Notes: generated from the sequence alone by a model not told the origin. Shown: positions 26,516 through 36,465, numbered from the stretch's first letter. The stretch is 64,000 nucleotides of DNA from Candidatus Nitrosocosmicus sp. (GCA_031177355.1 JAPSGR010000001.1:48620-112619), one strand, 5' to 3'. Numbers and translations are program-made.

Positions 26516-27313
26516 TTAATAGATTAAATCACTTTTACCTATTTTGCATATTGGTATCGGGTTTTCATGCTTGTGACTATTGCTTTGAATCCAACTAACG
26601 ACTAATTCGACATCTTTTTTATCAACTCCGTCGATACTTGGAAGTTTCGAAGCATTAGATAACTTATTGTATTGAATGTTTTTCAGGATCGTATCGATAT
26701 TTTCATAACTTACCCCAATTTCTCCTTCAGCTGTTTGACCTCTCCAAATTCTAGCACTACTCTTCTTTTTTATTATAGCGTCGGGAACACCCAAATATTT
26801 CGCAAATTGTCTCACTTCAGTTTTATACAAATCCGCAATGGGGAAAATATCTGCACCACCATCTCCATATTTTGTAAAATAACCTAACTGAAACTCGCTT
26901 TTGTCAGCAGTCCCTACTACGATTCCACCCTTTACAGCAGCAAAATAATATAGTATTGCCATTCTAATCCTGACGAGAAAGTTTCCTCTAGCCAATTTGT
27001 CATTTGGAAAGCCTTTTAACAGCATTTTTTTTCCTTTTCCTACCTCAATTACTTTGTGATTTATACCTAATAATTTCGAAATCTCTAGGCCATGCTTTAC
27101 ATCAATTTTAGGAGTAACTGAATAATCCGGAAGTAATAGTCCTAGAACTTTTTTAGGACCCAGAGATTTTGCCGCCAGATAAGCCGTGACTGAAGAATCT
27201 ATGCCGCCACTTATCCCGATTACTACGCAGTTAGCGTTTCTAGAAACAAACTCTTTGCGTAAAAATTTCGATACTTTATCAAATACTTTTTCCTCGTTCA
27301 TTACATATTTCAA
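26516..27313 (-). CDS. nadE: NAD+ synthetase, ammonia-dependent
   Basis: Final step of NAD synthesis: adenylation and amidation of nicotinate adenine dinucleotide. The ATP-pyrophosphatase P-loop is SGGIDSSVTAYLAAKSL (about residues 35-51), followed by GTADKSEFQLGYFTKYGDGGADIFPIADLYKTEV, the family's substrate loop and dimer segment, and the WRGQTAEGEIG lid. At 265 residues it lacks the glutaminase domain, so free ammonia is the donor, fitting for an ammonia oxidiser. ATG 27313 opens a normal N-terminus. Confidence 0.93.
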   Translation of the reverse strand: MKYVMNEEKVFDKVSKFLRKEFVSRNANCVVIGISGGIDSSVTAYLAAKSLGPKKVLGLLLPDYSVTPKIDVKHGLEISKLLGINHKVIEVGKGKKMLLKGFPNDKLARGNFLVRIRMAILYYFAAVKGGIVVGTADKSEFQLGYFTKYGDGGADIFPIADLYKTEVRQFAKYLGVPDAIIKKKSSARIWRGQTAEGEIGVSYENIDTILKNIQYNKLSNASKLPSIDGVDKKDVELVVSWIQSNSHKHENPIPICKIGKSDLIY

Positions 27314-27658
27314 CTCTGTAATTTTTATTTAATATATATGGTTCAAATAAACTATGTTAAAAGGCGTTTAAAAATAATCGACAGGATAAACACCCAATCA
27401 ATCTGATGCTATATGTTTTTGAAATTGGATTGCAACAACCCAATAATATTATATATTTCTATACAATTGGAAGCCTTTATACACATTTGCTTTATACTTT
27501 ACGTGTTATGTCCAATACAATATGGATTACTTTAAAACTATACTATATACTTAGATAGCTATACCCATAATAGGATTGATCCGCCAAATTAATGTTACTT
27601 TCTATTTCTGGGCGAAGGAGGTGAAGTTACTCATTATGCTGTACATGAATTCATTACT
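27314..27658. other. stretch without a called gene
   Basis: AT-rich spacer upstream of nadE. A 50-codon plus-strand frame (27406-27558) rich in Tyr, Ile and Leu exists with a TATA-like stretch before it, but the composition is what chance gives in such DNA. Confidence 0.3.
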
Positions 27659-27817
27659 ATGAATTTTAATGAGAGGAAATTTCGCGGTTCCATAAAAACA
27701 GTCTTAAGACCCGACAAGCCTCTCTCACCGTTTGCATGGATATGGCTAGGGAAAAAGTTTCCTTGTGATAATACTTCTAAATTAATTCAAAGACTACTGC
27801 ACCAGTTGATTATGTAA
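27659..27817 (+). CDS. possible 52-residue protein or gene remnant
   Basis: A short frame with unusual richness in Trp, Arg, Pro and Phe (RKFRGSIKTVLRPDKPLSPF and AWIWLGKKF), unlike random translation of AT-rich DNA. The frame is open upstream to 27593 (FLFLGEGGEVTHYAVHEF) without a start codon, so it may be the 3' end of a decayed gene. It overlaps the 3' end of the convergent HAD gene by about 30 bases. Confidence 0.25.
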   Translation: MNFNERKFRGSIKTVLRPDKPLSPFAWIWLGKKFPCDNTSKLIQRLLHQLIM

Positions 27818-28488
27818 TTTGTTGCAGACTTTGTATCCTTAAACACCACCTTTGCTAACTGTTCTTTATCTTCAGGCAAATTTTGAAATTCATCAAGATT
27901 TACAGGAGTATTGTTTAAAGTGACTATGAAAGGAATTTTTGCTCTCACGGCCGAATTCACTCCTAAGGGGGAATTTTCTACTACCAATGCTTCTTCTGAT
28001 CTAAGTCCTAACTTTTTTAATGCAGCTACAAAAGGTTCTGGACTCGGTTTTCCTTCTGTAAGGTCTTCACCCGATATTACCAGGTCAAAATAATCCAATA
28101 TGCCATTATCTCCCAATAGAGACTTGACCTCGTTTTCTGATGCACCACTTACGACAGCCTTAATGCATTTCATATCAGTAAGTAAATCCAGCAATTCTTT
28201 TACCCCCTCGAAAATTCTCGCTTTTTCTTTCTTCTTAAATAGACTTTTTTTCCGTTCACTTATGGATTTTATAACATTCTCTTCGGGTTCACTTTGTTTC
28301 ATTTTTTTGAAAATTTCTCTAATCAGTTCAGGTCCTGGCATTCCTTCAAGCAAAAATACATCTTTCTTATCTATTTCAAATTTAGCTAATTCTCGGAATG
28401 CTATTTGGAACGCTTCTGCATGAAAAGGCATCGCATCAATCAACACACCGTCCATGTCAAATAAAATTCCCTTCAATCTGATCCACAT
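27787..28488 (-). CDS. HAD-superfamily phosphatase, beta-phosphoglucomutase-like
   Basis: A haloacid-dehalogenase-type phosphatase or phosphomutase. The nucleophile motif DMDGVLIDAMPFHAEAF (about residues 11-27) has the DxD acid pair, motif II is VVSGAS, the lysine of motif III is in EGKPSPEPF, and motif IV acids follow in VVENSPLGV. The helical cap after motif I is of the C1 type, as in phosphoglycolate phosphatase and beta-phosphoglucomutase. At 233 residues it is complete. Small phosphorylated metabolites are the likely substrates; which one cannot be read. Confidence 0.87.
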   Translation of the reverse strand: MWIRLKGILFDMDGVLIDAMPFHAEAFQIAFRELAKFEIDKKDVFLLEGMPGPELIREIFKKMKQSEPEENVIKSISERKKSLFKKKEKARIFEGVKELLDLLTDMKCIKAVVSGASENEVKSLLGDNGILDYFDLVISGEDLTEGKPSPEPFVAALKKLGLRSEEALVVENSPLGVNSAVRAKIPFIVTLNNTPVNLDEFQNLPEDKEQLAKVVFKDTKSATNYIINWCSSL

Positions 28489-28715
28489 TAATTATCAAGA
28501 TTTAAATACGATCGATCTCAGGAATTATGATGCTGTCATTATTTAATTATATATCTTAAGTAAATCGAAACCACTACACAACTACACAACTACCGAGATT
28601 TTTTCATTTATTTTGTATAATTTCTTTTTCCTAAGAATTGAATTAATTTTTATGTATCGATTTTGGACTATTTACAATTAAACTTTATATGCGATGATTT
28701 TGATCTTACAAATGA

Positions 28716-29075
28716 TTAATATCTATTATTAATTATTTGATCGTTTACCTGGAGAAATATTTGACTTGTATCAAGTTTTTCTGTTGCCTTCATTAGCTCA
28801 ATTTGTAGTAAGAGATTGACTCCATCCCTTGAAGTAGTAAATAATTGTTTTCTCCCGTTATATATTAATAGATTATATTCGATCATATAAAAAAGATACT
28901 TTTTAATTAAATCGCTATGGATTGGCATTACCATTGAGATCGTTGAAACCAGATTTGATATGGTAATTCCTTGGAAACAAGATATGAGAATAGGTTGTAT
29001 AATAATAGCTTTCATGGTTATCTTTTTTCCATTTTCTTTATTGCTCTTTACAACTTTCATGTACTTCTTATCCAT
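28716..29075 (-). CDS. winged-helix DNA-binding protein (ArnR1-like)
   Basis: A 119-residue protein resembling the small winged-helix regulators common in thaumarchaea. After a basic N-terminal lead of about 20 residues, the order is helix (IIQPILISCFQG), second helix (ISNLVSTISM), recognition helix (HSDLIKKYLFYMIEYNLLIYN) and wing (RKQLFTTSRDGVNLLLQI), then a C-terminal helix. A start at the later methionine (29015) would remove the basic lead and is equally possible. It probably represses or activates a nearby gene; its target is not known. Confidence 0.65.
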   Translation of the reverse strand: MDKKYMKVVKSNKENGKKITMKAIIIQPILISCFQGITISNLVSTISMVMPIHSDLIKKYLFYMIEYNLLIYNGRKQLFTTSRDGVNLLLQIELMKATEKLDTSQIFLQVNDQIINNRY

Positions 29076-29126
29076 CTGGACCCGGGGGTTGTAGAAATGC
29101 TATAACTTGGATTCGTCTTAAGCATA

Positions 29127-29252
29127 CTATAGCATCCTTTCGCTTTCGATAGTCTCTAAAAAGATTCCTATGTGGGTTCTATAAGCACCAAATAGAACCT
29201 GATTGATAATATCATACGCCACCAAATAAGAATATGATAACTGAGTGTTCAA
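29127..29252 (-). CDS. possible 41-residue protein, TTG start
   Basis: A short frame with protein-like content (QLSYSYLVAYDIINQVLFG, then RTHIGIFLETIESERML). The start is inferred as TTG 29252 because an excellent TATA-like box, tttatataaa read on this strand at about 29279-29288, lies about 30 bases upstream and no plus-strand gene could use it. No family is recognised. It sits between the winged-helix gene and the SWIM helicase gene, all on the same strand. Confidence 0.35.
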   Translation of the reverse strand: MNTQLSYSYLVAYDIINQVLFGAYRTHIGIFLETIESERML

Positions 29253-29387
29253 CTTATTAGTACCAATTGAGTTAACATTTTATATAAAGACTGATCTTGT
29301 TATTAATTATTAAAAGTGTTACCTTAAGAGAATGATATCCCGAAATTCTATCATCCTGTTTTTGAAACACGGTGATTTCAGGTGATT

Positions 29388-31322
29388 TCAGCTCTGAATA
29401 ATCGTAAATTCCGTTGCCAGGATATGCTTACATTTTAGGCGCCGAAATGAGTAATCTGCACAAGTACAAGTCATCTTTTCAAGGTCGACTACGTATATTT
29501 TATTATGGTCTTCTGTACTCCTGACTTTGAAAATCCTCGATGCTTTTCTTAGATTTGAATCTGAGTAATCAGTCTTATTGATATCGTTGGTAGGACGATT
29601 TGAGTCTCCTTGTTCAGTAATCAAAGATTCTTCCCTGAGAGTGTGTTCTACTATTTGAAATGCCTTGTTGATTCTTTTTACTTGTTGGTCATCATCGGAC
29701 CTGTTCTTTACCAAATTTATGGCTTTTTTATTTAGAATATCTAAATCATCTTGCCCTTTGCTCGTGGGGGCCAACTTTGTATTTTTCTTTATCATATATT
29801 CACCATTTGTATGAGTTTTTGCGTCAACAACCACTGGATTAATGATTTTGTTGCCCGATTTCAATTTCAAGGGTCCTCGATGATTCGTCAGTTCCTCTTT
29901 GGGTGAAATGGCCTTAGCAACTGTGTCGATTACATTATCGTCTTTAGTATCTGGGATATAGACAACATAAATTAAGGCAATATTCTTCCCCTCATATTTC
30001 CTTAATACTCTTCCTATCCTCTGAACAATCTGATTTATATTTGAAGTTGTTGCAAGTATAATTTCTATTCTAACCTGAGGTACATCATAACCTATTTCTA
30101 AAGTATGTACTGACAAAAGCACATTAAATGTAGTTCCCCAGTTCTTGAGAATTCTTTGCCTTTCTGATGCTCGCACTTTAGCATCAATAATTTTTGATTC
30201 AATTCCTCTTTCTAGAAGCATTTCCTTTAATTTTTTAATTGATTCTATGGTCTCACTAAAAACCATAATTTTTTCATCGGGGAATTTATTGTGAATGATG
30301 TCGGCTGCAGCTGATAATTTATTTTCGGCATAACTTAGCAATAGTTTTCGCTTCCTAACATTTGCAAACCAAGCTTTTGCCATTCCACTTGCAAATCCCC
30401 CTGCTTTTAATAAATTGGTCATTGAATTTATATCAAAACGCTTGAAGCGATTGGAAATATTCCTTATCTTTGTACTAGCTATTTCATACTCTTCTCGTTC
30501 TTTGTCTGTTAAAGAGACCTTAACGGGAATAATAACTGGCTTGGCAAGTCTCTTATCGTTTACGGCCATTTTAATTGGGTATTTAATTATAGGAGGTATA
30601 ACTGCTAAAATTGTGCTATTTTTATAATCTTTCTCATCTAATGTTGCTGTTAGACCCAATATGCCTTTTTTTGGATCTTCTATTAGGTAATCAAATAACT
30701 TTACAAAGGATTTTGATGAATCTCTAATTAAGTGAACCTCATCTAAAATAACTATATTAGATCGTTTTATTAATATTGGATGTCTAATTACGCTGTTGTA
30801 AGTACTAATGATGATTTCTCTTTTCTCCTTTCGTTCCCCAAAATACGCCCCAATTTTATCTTCAGGAACACCATAGGAAATTAATCTACTGATAGTTTGA
30901 TCTATTAATGATATTCTAGGAACCAGTATCAATATATTAAAAAATGAAAATCTTATATGATTTGGTTGTCCCGATTCTTTAAGATCAACGTATTCTAAAG
31001 GTTTAATATTTTCACTCCCATTAGTTCTTGATAATAATATATTTGACCCTTGAGGTAACTCTTTCAATGATTTATCAGGGGTGTCAAGAGAGTGATGGTA
31101 TTTCATCATCAACCTTCTTGCGCATTCAAACGCAATCTCTGTTTTGCCAGTACCTGTGCTATATAATATAGTACCTCGATAATCGTTATCAACCCATGAT
31201 TCTACAGCCGTAATTTGATCGTCTTTCAGAGTAAAGGGAAACTTAAGGTATGATATAGAAGGTATTTTTAAATCATTTGATTCCGACTCTTTTGTTGAAA
31301 TTGTATCATCTGATGTACTCAT
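29388..31322 (-). CDS. superfamily II helicase with C-terminal SWIM zinc finger
   Basis: A 644-residue DNA or RNA helicase of the XPB-like DEAD/H group. Walker A is STGTGKT (about residues 55-61), motif II is DEVH (194-197), motif III is GLTAT, and helicase motif VI is QIVQRIGRVLRK. The C-terminus carries a SWIM zinc finger: Cys619-x-Cys621 and Cys631-x-His633, usually a DNA- or protein-binding module. A thumb-like helical region lies between the two RecA domains. A linker of about 100 polar residues joins the parts. It could serve repair or transcription-coupled functions, and is monocistronic. Confidence 0.88.
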   Translation of the reverse strand: MSTSDDTISTKESESNDLKIPSISYLKFPFTLKDDQITAVESWVDNDYRGTILYSTGTGKTEIAFECARRLMMKYHHSLDTPDKSLKELPQGSNILLSRTNGSENIKPLEYVDLKESGQPNHIRFSFFNILILVPRISLIDQTISRLISYGVPEDKIGAYFGERKEKREIIISTYNSVIRHPILIKRSNIVILDEVHLIRDSSKSFVKLFDYLIEDPKKGILGLTATLDEKDYKNSTILAVIPPIIKYPIKMAVNDKRLAKPVIIPVKVSLTDKEREEYEIASTKIRNISNRFKRFDINSMTNLLKAGGFASGMAKAWFANVRKRKLLLSYAENKLSAAADIIHNKFPDEKIMVFSETIESIKKLKEMLLERGIESKIIDAKVRASERQRILKNWGTTFNVLLSVHTLEIGYDVPQVRIEIILATTSNINQIVQRIGRVLRKYEGKNIALIYVVYIPDTKDDNVIDTVAKAISPKEELTNHRGPLKLKSGNKIINPVVVDAKTHTNGEYMIKKNTKLAPTSKGQDDLDILNKKAINLVKNRSDDDQQVKRINKAFQIVEHTLREESLITEQGDSNRPTNDINKTDYSDSNLRKASRIFKVRSTEDHNKIYVVDLEKMTCTCADYSFRRLKCKHILATEFTIIQS

Positions 31323-32202
31323 TTTTCATCGACCTAGGATTAATTATCCTTCTCCTTTGAACATGAATGTAAATAGGCAAAGTGTCGTATCACGAATTAT
31401 CTAAAATACACATTTTATCCTATTATGCTTTTGGATACACAGGATTAATTCATTTTACAAAGTTGTGGTTTAGAGTAACTTCGACATGTCATTGTTTGAT
31501 TGGATTTATTTTATATTACCTTGCATTATGTCCATCTTGTTTAATCCAATAATACCATAATAATTGAAATCATAGTAGAATTGGTTTAAGAGGCGCCTTT
31601 GATCAAATCATCTTTGCAACATATTAAAACGGTTCCAGTTTCTTTCCAAGTGCAGATATTTCTTAAATGGCCTTATAAATTACATCTGCATTTACATAGG
31701 TTACGTAGTTTAACAATACGAATTTCAAATGAAGTTTACTATTTAGTTCACATATTTTGTAATATAATACGTGAACTTCCCAATCTTGTACATATATACA
31801 CAATTTTACAAATTTATTGATATTCTGGCAATTTATTCTATATTTGTTTATATTTTGATCTAAATCATATTTTTTGTAAATGCATGTTTGAGCTACATAT
31901 CGTGTTCATTTATTGAGAGCTAATTTTCTTATTTGATGTGACTTTAAGATTACAAAATTGATTCGGGTTTAATAATACTAGTCAATTTTTGTCATCATTT
32001 CTATAGAAGTGTTACCAGCACATATCAAATGAAAAAAGGATTTAAAAAAACATACTGCCATAAAAAAATGAATATCATTACCTAAATACCTTTACTATTG
32101 AATTCTAAAAAGCATGTCCAAATCTATATAGATAAAAATGTGGTAGGAGTTCTGATAGTGTCCGGCCGTTACGATGAAATCAGAAGTTTAATGACTTCCG
32201 CA
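31323..32202. other. 880-bp stretch without a convincing gene
   Basis: Upstream region of the helicase gene and downstream region of the Lrp-like gene. A 73-codon plus-strand frame (31599-31820) is rich in Leu, His and Ile with no recognisable pattern or ribosome binding site, so it was not called. I see no tRNA, hairpin or repeat. Confidence 0.35.
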
Positions 32203-32922
32203 TTATACCAGCATTTTTGAGGATTGTGTCTGCTTAAGCCTGTTGGCTAATGTGTTTCTTATTATTGTAGACATATTATCTCCTATCATCATAACCTGTT
32301 CTGACCAATCTACGTTCTTAACTAATGGCATTGATTTTACCTCTTCGAGCAAATTATGTAATTCATCTGACGCGTGGTAGACAACTTCAAGACATAGATT
32401 GTTTGATGAATTAATCCTTGTGGATGCATTAATAACATTCCTATTGTATTTTTTGAGAAGTTCCTCGCCTGTTTCTTGTGCTTTGCCTTTTTGGACATCA
32501 ACAAATATTTGTGCTGTTCTATAACCTAGTTGTATCAAGTCCATTTGATACTTTTTCTTTAGAACTGTTTTTTCGATCCTTGTTCTTCTTCGCTGAATCG
32601 TAGAAAGTGGAATTTTTAATTTTTCTGAAATCTCTGAACTCTTTATATCTCCATTGCTTATCAGTTCATTAATGATCTTGATGTTAATTCTGTCCAAAAA
32701 AAAATGCCCTTTTACAGAGTAAAGATTGACATCATCTAAGTCATATTCATCATCTTTAATACTAGATAATCTGCTAGTCAGTTTTCTCTTAAATGTATTC
32801 TGAGACTTACTTTTCGATCCATTCTTTTTGAGATTATCTATACTTTTAACCGTCTCATTACTATAATCTCCATTTAGAGTAGTGGTGTTGTTACTGCGTA
32901 TTTTTCTTGGCACTGGACTCAT
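32203..32922 (-). CDS. Lrp/AsnC-like transcription regulator
   Basis: A 239-residue protein. Residues about 1-65 are a polar, Ser/Lys/Asn-rich extension. Then comes a winged helix (LDRINIKIINELISNGDIKSSEISEKLKIPLSTIQRRRTRIEK, about 76-118), followed by a ligand-binding-like alpha/beta region to about 215 (QIFVDVQKGKAQETGEELLKKY, then VYHASDELHNLLEEVKSMPLVKNVDWSE). The fold order is that of Lrp/AsnC, but the RAM effector part is divergent and the long N-terminal extension is unusual. Large gene-free stretches flank it, so its targets may be distant. Confidence 0.75.
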   Translation of the reverse strand: MSPVPRKIRSNNTTTLNGDYSNETVKSIDNLKKNGSKSKSQNTFKRKLTSRLSSIKDDEYDLDDVNLYSVKGHFFLDRINIKIINELISNGDIKSSEISEKLKIPLSTIQRRRTRIEKTVLKKKYQMDLIQLGYRTAQIFVDVQKGKAQETGEELLKKYNRNVINASTRINSSNNLCLEVVYHASDELHNLLEEVKSMPLVKNVDWSEQVMMIGDNMSTIIRNTLANRLKQTQSSKMLV

Positions 32923-34109
32923 TTATTTTTAATTTCAGATACATTTAAACATATTTATAAATAGAAATGATATCTATGTCCACAATCCATCAATATTATG
33001 ATTAAAGTCAACAGAATTCCTTTTTATCTAAAAACTAAATTCATCAAATAAAAGCAACAGTTAAGGAATTATTATTGCTACGATAAGATATACCTATAGA
33101 CCTTATGGATAGAAACTACAATTCTTTATTAACACATTTGTGGATAATCGATGTTGTGTAAATAAGTATCAACAGTCTAGTTGTTTTTTAGAGTTCTGTC
33201 TAAATTATCTTGGCTGTAATTGAATTACTAATTAACTATTCTCGGTTAGTTTATTCTACCCTCTTTAGATACAATTGTGTAAAAAATTAAAACGTCCCCT
33301 TTCCTAAAAAAAGTATAGTGTAATTGAAATTGCCCGATAATTTAGTTTGAAGGTAACAAATAGGAGGATCACGCTAGCTTGGGCTGTGTCAAATGAAGAT
33401 TAATTAAAATGATTCTGTTAAAAAACTCTCACTCTTGTTATGAAAGGATATATTGCGACTGTAGATCAAAAGTGATCTAGTGCTCTAGCTAAAAACGATT
33501 AATTAATTGAATTTTGATAATTTTTTCGCATCATTATTAGGACCGGCATCAAGTATTTAAGTTCAGTTTAGGTTTTTTTTGAAATAATGTTAAATAGATG
33601 ATAAAACTTATTCTACCATATCATAGATCATTGCAATAAAATTAAGATAGTTGATTTCAAAAAATATTATACATTACAAGTATTGAGACATTTTTTTACG
33701 CGAATTGACTAGACCTCATCTCAAGTCCACGTGGGTAAACTTAAATGCAATAGACTTACTGACAGCAATAGATACCCAATGTCCTTGCCGCAGTTAATGG
33801 AATAGTAACATATATCGTCAATATATTAAATTCTGTGACCATGAATATTCAATTTGGAAGTATTCTAATTCCATTGTACTTACACACTAATGACGAATTT
33901 ACAGGAATGATCATATCGATTTTCACATTTCACTAGTACAGTTTAATCAAAGAGTAAGATGCGAAGAGAAAATAGCAAAAGTAATAACGACTAGAAAACC
34001 CTTTGTTCCTCATTTGCATTTTCAAGTTGTGTATTTACGGGCCTTAATATATGGACTGATTTTTGAAACAACAGAGATTAGATTTGTTAAGAGTATGTAG
34101 TATAGTATA
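32923..34109. other. 1.2-kb gene-free stretch
   Basis: The longest empty stretch in the window. Both strands were read; the longest frames are under 30 codons. It is AT-rich with scattered homopolymer runs. A TATA-like tatttataaat for the Lrp-like gene lies at about 32953-32965. I see no tRNA, hairpin or ordered repeat that would mark a structured RNA. Confidence 0.4.
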
Positions 34110-35153
34110 TTACATTTTTATTCTCAAGAATTTGGGATGAATTCTAAAAAAAGCAGGAAGAATGCCAGTAGGTTCTCCATCAAGACTAACAGTAATGTTG
34201 TTTTGAAAATCTGTTAACCAACTTACTGTTTGAGACTGCCCATAATAAATATCATCCTCATCGTTTATAGCTTCCTCTCCTTTCTTAATGCTTACAAGTT
34301 TTTGCAGTATTTTAAAACTATCAGAATTTTTTATTACTACGGTATCAAGCAATCCATCTGTAGCTTCAGCCTTGGTAGCAACTTGAAACCCTCCCCCCAA
34401 ATAACTTCCGTTTGAAACCATTCCCATTGTCATATTTGTGGTAAGGTTATTGACGATTTTTTTATCTGTTATAGAGCCTTCTATTATTTGGCAAACATTG
34501 CTCTTGTATATAGGTAACGTTGCAACAATTCCTGTGATTGTTGATAAAATTCTGCTACTGATCTGATCTCTTATCATTTTTCCTCTTTCAATAATTTCGG
34601 CTCCTAGCCCTATTTCAGCAGCATTTAAAAAAATCCTAAATTTATTTCCAGAAATATTCTCCGCATTTCCCCTTAAAACAGAACCGATAACGTCAATCAT
34701 CTGAGTCTTTGTCGAATTAGCCAGATACTTGCAACATTCTTCAAAATCTTGTGGCAATCCCAGAGATCTCACAAGAACATTGCGTGTTCCTCCGGGTAAA
34801 ACCGTCAGAGTCGAGTCACTTTTAATTTGTTCAATTTCTGTCAATGCCAGAATTTTGTCATACTCGACTTCCATTAAATCAATTTTATTTAGTTTGTCGC
34901 CATTGCTGTCACTAAAAAAACCGTTACTAACTTCATTTATTATCCCGTCTCCTCCTATGGGAATAATATTATCATATCCTTTTTTAAGATACTCTCTAGC
35001 AAGGATGGTTCCATCTCCAGATTTTTCTGTAAAAACATACTCTAGATCATTGCCAAAATATTTTTCCAAAATTTCTTTTACAGAATCCCAGTTCTTTCCC
35101 GTTTGACCACCTTTGGAATTTGGATTAACTATAGCAATTGAATCGATGGACAT
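34110..35153 (-). CDS. diacylglycerol/lipid kinase family protein
   Basis: A soluble lipid kinase of the DAGK catalytic family, which phosphorylates a lipid hydroxyl with ATP. Motifs are IVNPNSKGGQTGKNW (about residues 8-22), the nucleotide loop GGDGIINEV (about 66-74) and LPGGTRN (about 129-135), with LGLP directly after. A C-terminal beta-domain (VSLDGEPTGILP) matches the family end. At 347 residues it is complete. In archaea the substrate is likely an isoprenoid glycerol lipid or precursor; that is inference. ATG 35153 follows a TATA-like tatataaat on the same strand (35186-35194). Confidence 0.85.
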   Translation of the reverse strand: MSIDSIAIVNPNSKGGQTGKNWDSVKEILEKYFGNDLEYVFTEKSGDGTILAREYLKKGYDNIIPIGGDGIINEVSNGFFSDSNGDKLNKIDLMEVEYDKILALTEIEQIKSDSTLTVLPGGTRNVLVRSLGLPQDFEECCKYLANSTKTQMIDVIGSVLRGNAENISGNKFRIFLNAAEIGLGAEIIERGKMIRDQISSRILSTITGIVATLPIYKSNVCQIIEGSITDKKIVNNLTTNMTMGMVSNGSYLGGGFQVATKAEATDGLLDTVVIKNSDSFKILQKLVSIKKGEEAINDEDDIYYGQSQTVSWLTDFQNNITVSLDGEPTGILPAFFRIHPKFLRIKM

Positions 35154-35304
35154 ATTTATAACTACTCTAAAGCGGGAGTGGAGCTATATATAAATAATCC
35201 ATGAATATAGGTATTGGCGTCTTATTGTTTTCGATACTAACTAGGAAAGCATATTTTTCTCTTTAATGGGACAAGAATAAAATGTTTGATGTATTTAATT
35301 TCTA

Positions 35305-35910
35305 TTATAATCTAATGTTTTTCTTTTTTCCTTCTTCTTCGTCATCATCTACAAGTGTGGTGCTAATTTCACCTACTAGTTTAGATGATTCTGTTACACT
35401 TTTAATCTGCAAATCATCGCTGCCAGAAATAATTTTTGATAAACTTGGGTTAGCATCCTTGCCCATAATTATAGCCTCTTTTCCCTTTCTCATCAAGACC
35501 AGAGTAATATTATTATCAGACAGTTTTTCGGCAAAATCTTTAGCTACTTTTAATTGATCAAAAATATTTGCTTCGGCATCTGTAAACAGGTGAAAAAAAT
35601 CTTTAGCTATATCCAGTTTATCTTTTATTTTATCAACCGACGAGTCCTTATGTTCATTCTTTATGGAATCATTAAAAGTTTCATTGTTTTTAAGTTCGAC
35701 ATTTCTAAAGATGCCAAATACTTCTGGATTTAGTATATCCACAGCGATCTTGTTCACCTCATTGGTTTTTGTTGCAGTGATATCTATGGTTGGTTTGTTC
35801 TCTAGCTCAATCAAAATGCTTCCACTCTTTAATGAGCTAATTGAACCAACTATACTGTCTAATATCGATTCTTCCTTGTTTAGAGTATTCTCATATTTAC
35901 CCGGGGTCAT
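35305..35910 (-). CDS. hypothetical acidic protein
   Basis: A 201-residue soluble protein, unrecognised. It begins with a short beta-like part (SGSILIELENKPTIDITATKTN), then a long helical section (KIKDKLDIAKDFFHLFTDAEANIFDQLKVAKDFAEKL, about residues 94-131), then an alpha/beta end (ITLVLMRKGKEAIIMGKDANP) and an acidic-basic tail (DDDEEEGKKK). There is no signal or membrane segment. It lies on the same strand as, and about 100 bases before, a second unknown protein gene with similar size and context, so the two may form a unit. Confidence 0.6.
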   Translation of the reverse strand: MTPGKYENTLNKEESILDSIVGSISSLKSGSILIELENKPTIDITATKTNEVNKIAVDILNPEVFGIFRNVELKNNETFNDSIKNEHKDSSVDKIKDKLDIAKDFFHLFTDAEANIFDQLKVAKDFAEKLSDNNITLVLMRKGKEAIIMGKDANPSLSKIISGSDDLQIKSVTESSKLVGEISTTLVDDDEEEGKKKNIRL

Positions 35911-36006
35911 TTTGCCTGTAAACCTCTTACTGTTTTATCCTAAATGGGCTAACACAAGACTCCAATTTTTCATACAATTATCAAAATGTTGAAAGTTTTG
36001 CCCATC

Positions 36007-36465
36007 TCATGTGGATGTGGCTGTATTCTCTGTACTGTTATAATCCCTTAGTGCAGGTTCATTATTTGTATTATTAACATGTTGGTTTGTTGTTTGGTTT
36101 ATAGAAGCGGTTGTAGAACTGGTAGTATCAGAACCTAGGGTATCGCTTGTCAAACTGCGTTCATATTTAAAGCTATTACCGTTATTACTAATACCACTAC
36201 CACTTCCATTACTACTATTCAAATTAGTGATTTTGTGCATTTTGGCAGAAATGGTAATTGTTCCATGGATTGTCATTCTCCCTCCACCTCTATTTCGGCC
36301 TTTGGGATCGGTAGCAGAAGGCATTTCAATATTTAGGTCCTCAAAAGAATATTTAATAAGTGCGCCTTTTCCTGTGAGTTTATTTAATAATTGTTCAATT
36401 AATGGTGCTCCTTGTTCGGTAAGCTTGTTGGTAATATTTCCCAAGTTTTTACTAATTTCACTCAT
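36007..36465 (-). CDS. hypothetical protein with disordered C-terminus
   Basis: A 152-residue protein. The first half is ordered, with helices (LGNITNKLTEQGAPLIEQLLNKL) and a beta segment (LIKYSFEDLNIEMPSA, then GGGRMTIHGTITISAKM). From about residue 82 it is low-complexity, made of Asn, Ser, Gly and Thr. The amphipathic strand pair resembles the start of a small lipid- or metal-binding domain, but no family is recognised. It lies directly upstream of the acidic-protein gene on the same strand. Confidence 0.6.
   Translation of the reverse strand: MSEISKNLGNITNKLTEQGAPLIEQLLNKLTGKGALIKYSFEDLNIEMPSATDPKGRNRGGGRMTIHGTITISAKMHKITNLNSSNGSGSGISNNGNSFKYERSLTSDTLGSDTTSSTTASINQTTNQHVNNTNNEPALRDYNSTENTATST

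Noticed and set aside
31599-31820. 73-codon plus-strand frame downstream of the helicase region
   Set aside because: No recognisable motif, no ribosome binding site, and composition (Leu, His, Ile, Tyr) expected from AT-rich DNA read by chance.
32923-34109. Search for a structured RNA (RNase P, SRP, box C/D) in the longest gene-free stretch
   Set aside because: No GC-rich helical block or conserved RNA core seen by eye; a covariance-model search would decide.
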